Source: Hydractinia symbiolongicarpus (taxonomy: Eukaryota; Cnidaria; Hydrozoa; Anthoathecata; Hydractiniidae). From it: DNA of 64,000 nucleotides. Positions 12,216 through 23,300 of this stretch are shown here, piece after piece. Position 1 is the stretch's first letter; each line of letters begins with the position of its first letter. Below the pieces are notes generated by a model. The model had not been told where the DNA came from. It made no database searches and saw only the letters and a list, made by a program, of their open reading frames with translations. A program made the position numbers and the translations under genes. The stretch lies in contig NC_079875.1 of the NCBI RefSeq assembly GCF_029227915.1, forward strand, positions 21,755,001 through 21,819,000. Reading direction: 5' to 3'.

Positions 12216-12420
12216 CTAGTCGTTAGCCCGTGGAAAAATCCACGGGGTCCCCCGCCCTTTAAATTAACCTGTTGCAACAAAGTGGACAGAAATATATCGC
12301 ATTTGGTATTGGTGTGCATTTTAAAAATTTTGTGTTTCCGTTACGGTACACGGCTTTCGCGGACACATAGACAGACAGACGACGGCTGTTATTAAAGAGA
12401 TTAAAGTATTACCTGTATGA
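12216..12420 (-). mobile_element. Helitron-like 3' end
   Basis: Read on the minus strand, the sequence ends GTGGATTTTTCCAC (hairpin), GGGCTAACGA, CTAG, followed by host T. A short palindrome about 10 bases upstream of CTAG(T) is the signature of a Helitron 3' terminus. The end matches those at 1,594, 44,581 and 49,792. The 5' limit is not defined. Similar internal sequence reappears at 13,190-13,400, so the intervening SINE may have landed inside this copy. Confidence 0.55.
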
Positions 12421-12850
12421 AACTTTTCCTTTATTTTTGTGTATAAAAACTTTTCTTAAGACAGTGGGTGTTTTCATTCATTTTAAATGTTTCTCAAAAA
12501 CAAAAGGTCAAATGATTATACGCAATGGAATGTGCCAATTCCTAAAAGAACACTGGAAATGATTTTGTGAAATCATTTCTTTAATTCACAATTTCAAATT
12601 CTGCAATTTCCTGATACAATAACAGATTTGCAATCTTTAATTCAGCCATTTCTTGATTGTGTCACAAATTGACAATCTTTAGTTCTGCAATTTACGATTT
12701 TTTCAACGATGACTTCGCAATCTTTTATTGCGCAAACTTTTTTTCCCTTAAGGTAGATGCAGCAATAGTTTTAGAACAATGAAAAATCATGAGCTTGTAA
12801 AAAGTTGTTAAAGCTAATTTTTTCTTCTTTATTGCATATTTTTAAGCGGG

Positions 12851-13060
12851 TATATCTGTGGCGCGTGGCCTTGTGGTTATGGAGTTCGCTTCGTAATTAC
12901 AGGGTCCGTGGTTTGGTCCACAGCGTGGGCATGTTTAGCAAGTGCCTTTACTACAGGTTCAGGTCAACCCACACCATGTAAGGGAAATTGGGTAGGGATT
13001 GCTGGTGTATACTTATGTATACATTCCGAACACAGGACCCACATTGATAACAGTGTTTCG
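12851..13060 (+). repeat. tRNA-derived SINE, second tRNA-head type
   Basis: The head (GCGCGTGGCCTTGTGGTTAT) resembles a tRNA with an A-box-like GTGGCCTTGTGG, and a degenerate B-box (GTGGTTTGGTCCAC) follows about 45 bases later. The central part holds ACACCATGTAAGGGAAATTG, which is shared with the SINEs at 49,062 and 61,188 even though their tRNA heads differ. The tail boundary is approximate. Confidence 0.6.
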
Positions 13061-13189
13061 TACACTGAAGTGGCTATATCCTGTATAGATATCGGAATAA
13101 TATTAATAATATAACTTTAAGCTTTAGCCTTTTCTTATTTTATACACAGCTAGTCGATAATGCTGTTGGAAAATAAAAATTAAAAAAAT

Positions 13190-13400
13190 CATTTGAATTT
13201 TGATGACGTAAACAATGACCATACACAAAGAGTTTTTAGATTTATTTGGCTGTTGCTTCCAATGTGTAGAGCTGAAAAGGCTGATCAAGAGAATGTATAG
13301 GATCGTGTACTTTGAACCAACAATTAAGGAGATAAAAGGGTATAAAATTTTGCTGACATCAGTAAAGACAACCAATGTTTCAAAAAAATATTTATACACA
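13190..13400 (-). mobile_element. Fragment of the same Helitron-like family
   Basis: The reverse complement contains TACATTCTCTTGATCAGC and GGTCATTGTTTACGTCATC. These correspond to ACATTTTCTTGATCAGC and GGTCATTGCTGACGTCAGC in the 49.3-49.8 kb copy. It has no terminus of its own and may be the inner part of the copy ending at 12,216. Confidence 0.5.
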
Positions 13401-13923
13401 AAAGACTTGACTTGTGTAATTATACCTTCAGTTTTTTTTTGTAAGCTTACAACTAGACCATTTTATCTGATCCAAAAAAGCAACATTTATGTTTGTTTTT
13501 GCAATAAGTATATCCAAGCTTAATTTCCAATTTTCACTTGCTCATAAATAACATGTAATTTTGTACTTTATTATTTTTATTATTTTTATTTTATTTTTAT
13601 TATACAAATGAAGAAACCAAAGCATTAGTTTTTTATATAAAAATAAATTTTGGAAATATTTGAGAGAGAGAAAAAAATTAATCAATAATTTAAGAACAAA
13701 CCCTGGATTCTAGAGAAAGAATCAGAAGGGAAAAGACCTGAAAATAAGAATGATTAGCATAGGGTCAGATTTTAATGGCTCTTATAAAAAACTGTGTATA
13801 AAAGGTGTCAAATGTTAATTGTATAAATAAATCATTGATCTACTTAACTTATCCGGTATTTGCGTGATTTTACAATCTTTCGTGAAATGAATTGTTTTAC
13901 AAATAGCTTGTATTATTTATTAG
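13401..13923. other. Upstream region of the Cys-rich/methyltransferase gene
   Basis: This is AT-rich sequence with ATTTTTATTATTTTTATT tracts near 13,570. TTATTATTTATTAG stands immediately before the ATG at 13,924, so the start codon follows an apparent 3' splice site directly. No promoter element is clear. Confidence 0.4.
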
Positions 13924-16900
13924 ATGGGATCTCTTAAAATAAAAATGCCAAAAAACCTAGAAATACCATTTGGAGTCAACCATGTTACTTCTGATATTAT
14001 TTGCGATCTCGGCCAGTCTTCAATCTTAAAAAAACAAATCAGTGGCCACTGGTGTTTTAACTGCTACCATTTTGTTGACACTGATGACACATTTATGAGC
14101 AAGAAGCATGGTGACTATATGTATCAGAAATTTGAAGAGATTGAATCGCCAAGAGAAGACCACCTTGTTTGTATATGCTTGGATTGTGTTTACTATCGCT
14201 TGCAAATATGCTCTGTGTGCTCAAAAGGAAGCCCTTTGTGCATGTACCCTTTATGTCAATGGTTTGAAGTTAACAACAAAGAGAGAACTTGCATCGATTG
14301 TACTGCTATTGCAGAAACAAGGGATATTTTGAACTCTTTGGATACTTTATGTGCAAGCCAGTGTATACTTCAATGCAACAAATGTTGCAATTATAAGTAT
14401 GTGGGCTCATTTTCAGTGTTTACAAATGCATACGGAGAACATGCAAGAAGAGTTATTCGTGACTTAGATGTGAAAAAGGATCAACAGTTATACAAGCGAA
14501 CAATATGTTTGGAATGTCGGCTAAATGAAGATATAATCATATATCGGCAGACTTTAAAAGACAGATATCTTTCAAAAATATTATCAGAGCCTGTATTGTC
14601 TGCAAAAATAACTGCAAATGTTGAAAAAAGTGAGCAGTTTTTTGGTGTGCAATCGTATGCAAGTGCAGTGTCTGGCAAACAGTTCAATGTTGGACATCAC
14701 AAAGTCGATGTGGAATCTCTAAGGAGTGAAGAAGATGAAAGCAATGGGCCTGTTTACTTTTTATCTACTATGCAAGGTAAACATTATGTCCTTGTGGTAT
14801 TTGTTTATTTAAATTGAGTGTACTCTTTTGTGCTTAATTGTAGGGGGGGGGGGGCTCAAATTGCACTTTTTTGAATTTGTCACCCCTTAAATCATTTTAT
14901 AATGACCCCCCCCCCCCCCCATTTTATTGAAATTTTAGAATGAGACCCACCTCCTCATTTTATTATCACCCCCCCCCCCCCCACAATAAGTTTTTTGGAT
15001 ATCACAAAGCAGCATCTTTTCTTATAATCAAATATCAACAAAATGTCAGCACAGTTTATTCCGTAAACATGTCAAAAGCATTGTTATCTTTATTTTTAGT
15101 TGTTTCACTAGTGTTAGTTTATTTAAAGTTAGTCGTTTTATCACCCCCTTCTCCCTTCTCCCTTCCCCCTCCCCCCATTTTACAGAAAATTTCGTAATAC
15201 CCCCTTAGGTCATTATATTATGACCACTCCACTTTAAGAAATTTTACCCAGAGTACCCACCCCCTTGCTTTCTCAAACCCCCCCCCCCCCCCTCCCCCCT
15301 ACAATTAAGCACAAAAGAGTAAGTATGCATGGTACAAAGGACAATTTATTACGCTTACTTTTTTATTTGCAGTTTAGGTAAGCCAAGTTTTTTCTTTTAT
15401 TAACAACTAAGAATCACAATCACAAATAGAACTCTGCAACATAAAATTATTACATATTATGTTCTTCTAAAATCTTTCCTCCAAATTTTGTCTTTGTTTT
15501 TAAAATACAAATAATCACCACTAATACTGACGAGCTTTATAGACAAAGAAACTAAATGCGGCCCCTTCGACATAAAGTAAACCAAAATTAAATTTCTATA
15601 GATTACGTGTCCCAAATATTACTGAAAGTTCTGCAAGACGAGATCATATCACTCCGTGCCAAAACAGAATTGGAATTAAAGTTAAGTGGTTTACCATTAA
15701 ATATATGGGACGAAATCTTACAAAAGAAAATGCAATTCACAACACACATGTTTTCATTGCAGTCCAGTGGCCTCTCAAATTTTGCTGATCCAGAAAGCAG
15801 GTGGGCGTATATTGCTGTGTACACGCCAGTTCATGCCAGTATGGTGTATGATATCGTTCTTCAGGGAAGATTTGCAACGCTGTTAGATATCATCACCACT
15901 TCGAAGGATAGTGACGAGTAAGTGTTTAGCTATATTTAACATGAATTTTTATTTCTGTGTGGTTGTACAGAATGCCAACTAATCAGAAAATCTCCAAAAT
16001 GTGTCAAAATTTATTTGTTGGTTCAAATTTTCTTTAAATCAGGGATTTTTATAAGAGTTTAGAACAAGTATCAATTATGCATGTGATTTGTGGTAATGTG
16101 AACAAATAAATGTCTTCACCATGATGTTATAGTTTCTTTTGTTTTGTTTTTATGTAAAGTATTTTTCAGCTCATCTTCATACCATAATAAAAATTGTAAA
16201 GAAAAATGACTAAATCTATTTTTTTGCTCTGAAAATCTGTTTAGATTTAACGTAGCTTGTTTTGGAGCTGGACCAGGTAGTGAAGTTCTTGGGTTAAACC
16301 CGTTTCTTCCAAGTCATACGAAATACCACCTACTCGATAACTGCACGTTTTGGGAACACAATGCTAAGAGTTTGATCAAACATGGTGCTGGTATTGATTT
16401 CAATTTTCTACATTTCGACGCTCAAAAACATCTGAAAAAAGAGCATATTGAAGCGATTAAAAAGGTAAGGTGGTTTTTATATAGAGGTTTAAAAAGGCGT
16501 TATAACGGAATTTCTAAGTGTCTCGTGAATGAGATATAAACGGAGATAAAATATTCATATGTAAACCCGAATTATACCATTATTTTTTAGTCGAAAATTT
16601 TAACATTCGTTAAGTTCATTTCCGCCATTCAAAATCAGTACAACGCCTCGCACTGCTTAAAAAACATCTTCGATATAGCGCCATCCGGATCGACATTTCT
16701 GATTATCGATAACTCGCAGCCGCAAATCAAAAGATACGTCGAAAGTTTGATTTTTCCAAATCGAGATTTTGTCGAGAAGTCAAATTGTAAGGAGAACAGC
16801 CGATATCAAATGTTCACATCCTATGCGGAGTACCGTTTCGATGTAGCCTCTGTGATGGAGAGCCATGAAGATATCTGTAAGTTGTTGAGTCTTGTGATGG

Positions 16901-16965
16901 AATGGGTGGAGCGCCCTCCACTTGTTGATGTGCGTGTGTATGTATTTCTGGTACGAAAGAAGTGA
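13924..16965 (+). CDS. Cysteine-rich protein with C-terminal SAM-methyltransferase-like Rossmann domain
   Basis: Four exons give 587 residues: 13,924-14,776, 15,602-15,917, 16,245-16,464 and 16,591-16,965. All junctions are GT-AG and phases agree. Residues about 40-200 hold some 18 cysteines, many as CxxC-type pairs (WCFNC, CICLDC, CSVC, CIDC, CNKCC, CLEC), suggesting zinc-binding clusters. Residues 391-406 (FNVACFGAGPGSEVLG) form a motif-I-like SAM-binding loop. YHLLDN at 416-421 supplies the acidic end of strand 2, and LIIDN near residue 500 could be a later strand. The protein may be a nucleic-acid or protein methyltransferase, but no substrate can be read from the sequence and I do not recognise the family. 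The ATG abuts an AG acceptor-like site, so an upstream non-coding exon or a trans-spliced leader is likely. AATAAA occurs at about 17,026. Intron 1 carries a TA-flanked MITE. Confidence 0.85.
14823..15319. mobile_element. TA-flanked MITE with poly-G/poly-C tracts (in an intron)
   Basis: The terminal inverted repeats begin CTCTTTTGTGCTTAATTGTA and are identical at both ends for at least 24 bases, running into G/C homopolymers. TA flanks each end (14,821-14,822 and 15,320-15,321), as for Tc1/mariner-type insertions. The interior has several runs of 14-16 C. It lies wholly within intron 1 of the Cys-rich/methyltransferase gene. Confidence 0.85.
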
Positions 16966-18454
16966 GCTCGACCTCTAGTAGAATGTTTAATAAGCTATCG
17001 AATTTGTCATCTGCGAGTTCTTTTTAATAAAAGGATTCAATGGATTTTGTCACTAGATAAACTTCAGTGCTAAATAATAAAAATGTTATATAACGAAGTG
17101 AAATTACATTGTTCCACCTCGCAATTTTTATGACTGTTTATGTCCATGATTTGTGTCATTTCCGTATCTCATTGAAACGAGAAATTTTAGGTTTTGTTCA
17201 GTTTCGTCCTGCATACGTAGAATGTTTGCTTGACATCAAAATTTTAAGACCTCGTCTTTAGATTTTGTTGTTGTTTTTAATTTCTTTCTCTATTTTTCTT
17301 AGAAAATGTATTAAATTTTTTGCTTAAAGTTATTTCGTTAAAAAAGATAATTTTGTATGTAGTTAGATGTGTATATATATATAAAAAATAACGTTTTTAT
17401 TTATATAAAATGTACAAAATTGAGAAAATATTTATTAACGGCTTGATGTAGTATTTTTTTTTCACGGATAATTTCTATGTTGTGTACAATGTCTGAGGTG
17501 TTCACAGAGGTTTTAAATGTTTTCAATACTCTGATATATAATGAGGTAATGCTGAAATATTGTCTATCAGTGACAACAAGTTTATTTTTTCATTGTCACA
17601 TTTCAATATTTCCTACTCCCCAAAGTCTGTTTTAAACTTTTTGACAGTGTTCCCATACGCCTTGTCATTGTATACAAATTGAATGACGTCACATTGACAT
17701 AATTATAAAGCACGTTTTTTTTGTGCGGTTTAGTGAAAAAATAATCATTTAAAATACTCGTAAATTCATATTAAAAGATAATGGTTCAACCAAATCGTTG
17801 TTTTTCATCTGACTCGCAAGATAAGTCTTTTTGACTTGACTTTTTTTAAGTAACTTTTTTTGCAAAATGTAGTACACTTCTGTTTAACTTGAGAATCAAC
17901 CGCAATTTCTTTCTGTGTAAAAAACTTTCGTTTTTTTTTAAACGAATGCGTAAATTTTTTTACAAAAAAGGCTTGATTTTTTATAACAAAAAGCTAAAAC
18001 ACACTTCCTGAATATGACGAAAACACTGGGGTGACATTTCCGGACTACAAAAAAGGCGGGTAAAAACGAGCTAAGTTAATTTTAACCAAATCACAAACTT
18101 TAACACACTGAAATGAAATAAACAAAAGCGAATTTCCAAAAATAATTTTTTTCACATGTAAATAAGGTACACAACTTCGACAGATATAAAAAAAATATGT
18201 GCAAATTAAAAGAGAAATGTGCGTCAAAAACCTGGACAATAAAAAGTAGCCGATTTAATAGGGTTAATTGAAAACGCAGTACAACAATGGTTGGAGTAGC
18301 TAATTTTGATATCCGAAAAGTATATTTTGTGAAAACACTACAGATTCAATTTTACTGCAATACTCTTTGCTCGCTCAACATACTGAATTTTTAAAAACAA
18401 CATCACCTTTACGTATTTAAATTTTGCGTAACAATTTGCAGACCAGGAGCCTGT
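16966..18454. other. Intergenic AT-rich stretch, no gene seen
   Basis: It contains the probable 3' UTR of the preceding gene at its left end. After that there are only T- and A-rich runs and a TATATATATA tract near 17,372. No frame with protein character was found. Confidence 0.5.
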
Positions 18455-18558
18455 ATCATCCTTGTCCCCAGGGTGTCTTGCCTATGCCAAGGCGGCTAGC
18501 GGTTATTTGACCCGCCCGCCTCGATGTCAAAAAGGCAAAAAACCCTGGGGACAAGGTT
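18455..18558. mobile_element. 104-bp MITE with 9-bp target duplication
   Basis: Its ends are inverted copies of CCTTGTCCCCAGGG followed by YTTGCCT. GGAGCCTGT flanks it exactly on both sides (18,446-18,454 and 18,559-18,567). A 9-bp duplication suits a Mutator-type transposase; hAT elements make 8 bp. The interior is only about 50 bp and non-coding. Confidence 0.85.
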
Positions 18559-18715
18559 GGAGCCTGTGACACATCACTGTTCTATACAAAAATGTGCGAA
18601 GTTGATCATGTGGAACGAAAAAGACAATTTTGTACAAAAATAGTCATTGAAATCGACGAAGACGGTTACTATTGTAAGAATTTGGTCCCGTGATCAATTA
18701 TGCGTTTAAGCTTGG

Positions 18716-19260
18716 TTCTCACCTGGCACTAAAGAACACTAACACACGCTAACGAACGATAATTATTGAGCACTAAGCAGCATTAAAAAATGAGCGTCTG
18801 CTTCAAAGTGATACACAATATGAGCAAAAAAAATGAACATAGAGTTCTTTTGAGTATGAGACGTGGAAGAAGAAGCTTGATTTTATTGTTGTCATTAATA
18901 CGACTGAAAGTTGGAAATGAAATTTTAGAAGCGTCCTATACGGCGCAATGAAAAAAGAGAATTTGCCAATTTAATAAAAGAACGATGGGCAGGGGACACA
19001 GAATACGTTTTTAGGTATTTACGTATGATCCTTGAAAGATTTTCTCACTGCTTCGGACAGCATTTTAGCTATCCTCAGCAAGACACGACGGTTGACAAAA
19101 CAGCACTGAGTGTGCGTAAGAAGAGCAGCGATAGTAAGTACTGAGGAACGATAGTAAGCACTGAGGAGCTATAGTAAGCACTAAGGAGCGATAGCAAACA
19201 CTGAGGATCGATAGTAAGCCCTGAGGAGCGATAGTAAGCACTAAGGAACGTTGAAAATGA
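18716..19260 (+). pseudogene. PIF/Harbinger-like transposase remnant with ACTAA-rich flanks
   Basis: An open stretch near 18,983-19,140 reads EYVFRYLRMILERFSHCF. This fits the FRYLRMSPERFDHLL-type block near the N-terminus of PIF/Harbinger-family transposases. It then reads into a tandem repeat and stops. Both sides carry repeated ACTAA and CACTA-like words. No catalytic residues are left, so this is a small decayed element. Confidence 0.4.
19126..19250. repeat. 20-bp tandem repeat, six units
   Basis: Units follow CGATAGTAAGCACTGAGGAG with one to three changes each and constant 20-bp spacing. Confidence 0.9.
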
Positions 19261-19663
19261 TTTTCACTTTTTGTGGCATAAAACCTTCACCCAACACTTG
19301 TCCGATTGGATACCCCGTGTTTTAACCCAATAAAATAAAAACAAAGGAGTTTACAAAAATAGTGAAACGAAAAAGTGATAATCTTCCGTTTAAACTCGTT
19401 AATATCCCTTCATTTGAAGACTAATACATGTTCATAATATTAAACGGCATCTTGAATTCCACCTCCGGTGTTTACGTGAAATATATCCAGTGAGCTAAGT
19501 CACTACCACCTTCTTAAACGTAGATATAGCTCTTTTGTCTCATGCGTATGCCTAAATTGGTTTTTATCTTTTTGCCCGTTTTGAATATTATTTTTAGTAA
19601 GTAGCGGGAAGTTTTAACGTCCTTGAGAATTCCATCCTAACGGCTGGCTCTTCCAACCTCGAA

Positions 19664-19731
19664 CCCAGGGCCTGTAGCGTTATTTGATATGAGGATAATC
19701 CTCATATCAAAAAAACGCTACAGGCCCTGGG
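19664..19731. repeat. 68-bp near-perfect palindrome (foldback element)
   Basis: The arms begin CCCAGGGCCTGTAGCGTT and meet at a central GAGGATAATCCTC. Apart from two or three bases of A-run length, the whole 68 bp is self-complementary. GGCTGGCTCTTCC stands on both sides (about 19,642 and 19,741) as a direct repeat, so it may be an insertion with a 13-bp duplication. Confidence 0.85.
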
Positions 19732-19737
19732 ATGGAG

Positions 19738-19973
19738 GATGCTGGCTCTTCCTCCCCTTTGACTCTAGCGGTATCCCTAGCAGTTACATTACCGCTAGAG
19801 ATACGTATAGCATTGCTCTAACTTGCTTGCCTGCTACACAAGCCGATTAGCGGTCAGTAAATGGCACCAAATAGGCTGACAACAGTACATTTAAAGTGCG
19901 CCTGAGTGGAGAGTCGAACCTGAAACCTTACGATTACAAGTCGAATGCGCTACCGCTACACCATCTCCGCGTT
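19738..19973 (-). repeat. tRNA-derived SINE-like repeat
   Basis: On the minus strand the head reads GGAGATGGTGTAGCGGTAGC, with an A-box TGGTGTAGCGG, then GGTTCGACTC (B-box) about 40 bases later. An anticodon-like TGT lies between them. Acceptor and T-stem pairing is broken, so it is a tRNA-derived promoter, not a functional tRNA gene. The non-tRNA body runs leftward to about 19,738. Confidence 0.6.
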
Positions 19974-20365
19974 ATCTATATAACTATAACATTATTAAAC
20001 GGTTTGTCCCAGCTTTTCTTTCACTTTTTTTGAGTTTTTCAAAACCTTGTTCACTTGTGCTACGAAGATAGCACAAAACGTTTCGATGGTAAAAATTTAC
20101 CAATCCGGCTACTTTTTTATAGGCATATACACACGATTTTGTATTTTTCGAGGAGTTGAATGTTTTCAAAGTAATCTAAAGTTACTTCAGATTTTTAAAA
20201 TTTTTCGAAGAAAAAACGACAAACAATTTCCCTAACGAAAATGTTCCGACAATAAGACGACGCAAAATAATGATAACAGAAATTTAAATTTACTTCTGGC
20301 AAGGTTAATTTTTCTAAAATTTACAATAAATTTACAATCGATTTCTTTTCTACATGAATGGGGTG

Positions 20366-23300
20366 TTAAAAGTATAATGGTTTCGACATTTTAACTATCA
20401 ATGTCTGTAAAGCATATTGCATAATTAAAGCACCGAACCCCTTATAGAAACCAGCCAGCCCTTCTTCTCGTTTTACTGCACTCATACAGTCAATTAAGCC
20501 ATTGTAATTGGTACACAACGGTACCACGCCTATCCCTCTATCGGTGTCATCGATAATTGTTCGTGTTCCTTGCAAATGCAGACGTAAAACGCATGTTTCC
20601 AGCGGGTACATCAAAATATCTGTCAACAACGAAGCGATCAAATTTGAAGTCAGTTCTGTATAGTATACCCTTTTAATGCTATCTTTATTCGATTTCTCAT
20701 CTATACGATAACGATTCGAATTAACACGCAGTAAAAAGTACGATATAAACGATTTTATCGAGTAGCGTAAAACGCCATACACAACAGACGGAAGGACTAA
20801 GCTATAGATGGGAAGTAGTCGGCCGTGCCCACGTGACGTGTACCAACCAATCATACGCTGAGCGGCATCTTTGAAGAAAGTAAACAAAGTACGGCTACTA
20901 TCCATGGCCAATGACTAAAATAAACGCAAGGCATATTCAAAACTGGTGAAAAACATTTGCTTGCTTGATTGAGCGCTGTCACCCAATCTAGTGCCATCAG
21001 GATGAATACATGTCACTTAAAAAATGGTAAATTTATACTCGTTAAAAAAATTATTTTACAGTTAGCAGCTCTTGATAAACATTCCTCCTGATTTTCCGTT
21101 TCAATTTTGAGATGTAATTCTTAAATAACCAAAAGATTTTTATTGAGTGGTTAACGCCAGTGGTTAAGCCACAGTTCAACGGTCAAATATCAAGCAAAAC
21201 CGCCCTGAAATTAAACCGTCATTGCTCATAAGACTAGGGTTGTTTCAAAATTCTAAATTTTTTTAGGAAAAAGAAAAAATGAGTGTCCAACAGTACCAAA
21301 CATGGTTGCGTATTCTAAACGTCAATAGCAAATAACTTGTACCGGATCTATTAAGCTCGCAAAAATGAGCGTAGGTTGGTTGGGATTCTCACAAAGCGAA
21401 TTAAGAATTGCGAATTAGCTGCGAAATATCTTTTCGATTTCCACGGGAAAACAAAACACGAGGCGATACTGTATTTGGGTATTAATTCTTTCCAGTAATA
21501 AAAAAATAAACACTGAGATTGCGCCCTGATTGGTTAAAGTTTACAGCGAAATATTTTGCCGCTAACAAACAATATTGCGCATGCTCAGATACATTTCGTC
21601 CACCAATTCGGTTCGCAAACTCTCCCCCCCCCCCCCCCTTGACATGCACCTAATGAAGCTTGCCAAAACAAAGGGTGGTACCGGTGATTTATTTGCACCG
21701 AAGCCTGTTAAAAAGAAAGGGTAGTACCGGTGACTCACTTGTACTGAGTCTATGAAGCTTGCAGAAACAAATGGTAAAGTCAACAACAAACTTGCTCTAA
21801 AAAGAAAGGGAAAACAGAGAAAATTATTTTTCAGCGAAATATTTCAGTGCATATAATTCGCCAAAATAAAATTGTGCGAAATGCTTTTGATAGACACAAT
21901 TTAGTTTAAAAGTGTGTAGCCATTCATAATAAAATTCTTTTTTGAAAAGCTCACGACTTTGCAGTTTCCAATATTTTGCAAATCAAGCAACAGTTAAAAA
22001 TTATTCCTTCGAAAGTTCTCTAACGGTCTTATTAGTTTAAAAGAACAAATATTAAATAAGACAACTGCTCAAACGTTCATTTCTCAAAATGTGCTTAGGC
22101 GATTTAGAAAAAAAAGGTTTTAGGCGTAAAACTTACTAACAGGTTTTCACTTGACTTCATGAACCCTCGAAATTTTTTATGAGAAACCAGTCAAAAAAAC
22201 AACAAAGTTGCTAAATTTCCAAAACTCGGGGAGCAACTTAGGATTAACTCTATTCCGCCAGGTGTAACTGTCAAAGTACAATTTTTTTTTAACTAACTAC
22301 AGATAGCAAACTTCAATGCAGGAGTTAGACATAAATCATAAGTGTTTCATAAGACTTTTTAACCTCCTGCTGCGTTTACTCTTACAGGTTTTTTTGTTAC
22401 CAATACTATGGTTTTTCTTCCTAAACATCCACTTAAAAAATAAATTTTTGTCGTTATGACGTTGTGTTACTATTTTGAAGAACGTGGCGTCAAACTTTAG
22501 ATCAGAAAAATTAAAATCGCTTTAGGCTGATCAGTGTTAGTAGGATAAAACTTACGCCTTCAAAAGCTCATGTGTGAAAATGATTTTCATGTTGGATCCA
22601 CGAAATACGTCAGCGTCAGAACTTTCTCTAAACATGAAGAAACATTAAACGAAGCTCATAACAATAATAGATGCTCAATGTATTAGAGAGCTGTGTGTGA
22701 CAAATAATCCCATGTTGCACATCACAAATTTAATGCAGGACAAGATGAAACATGCTTACTTCTTACACCATTCAAGATAAACACTTCAGTAACGACAAAA
22801 AAGTCATTATTTATACAAAAAAGAAATCCTGAGAAGAGGGAAATCAAGGTTGCTGTCAAAGCTATAGCCAGGGTCACACTAACCATGGATAAATTAAAAT
22901 GTAATTTTCATCCTATTTTCAAGTGGGTGTTTAATACTGTTCCTCAAAAAACTGTTTCTTGAAAACACAGCACATACTGCACCTATTTAACAGAAAAGGC
23001 AACACTACCTGGGCACATGCAGCAATTCACATATAGTTACTTCAGTTAAAATGGTCATTCCCCTTGCTATACAGCTGGACCCCCATCCTTTCCAGAATGC
23101 ACCAACACCCTAGAAATGCAAAATTAAACTTTTAAAAGCAAGCTGTTGTTTACTACATCACAATATTTGCTGGATGTCAAAAGCACACACCTGTCTGTGC
23201 CGGATACGTTCAATCACACGAAATAACGAGAAAGGAAATATGTGGTACTTTACTGCACCTTGATTGATCTAAACATAAAAATAAAACAATAATTGACAAT

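Noticed and set aside
15064-15197. Hydrophobic peptide frame with P-rich tail at 14,940-15,197
   Set aside because: It lies within the TA-flanked MITE and its P-rich ends are poly-C tracts.
19895-19975. Apparent tRNA-Thr(TGT) on the minus strand
   Set aside because: A- and B-box words are present but acceptor and T-stem pairing fails and a SINE-like body follows. It was called a SINE.
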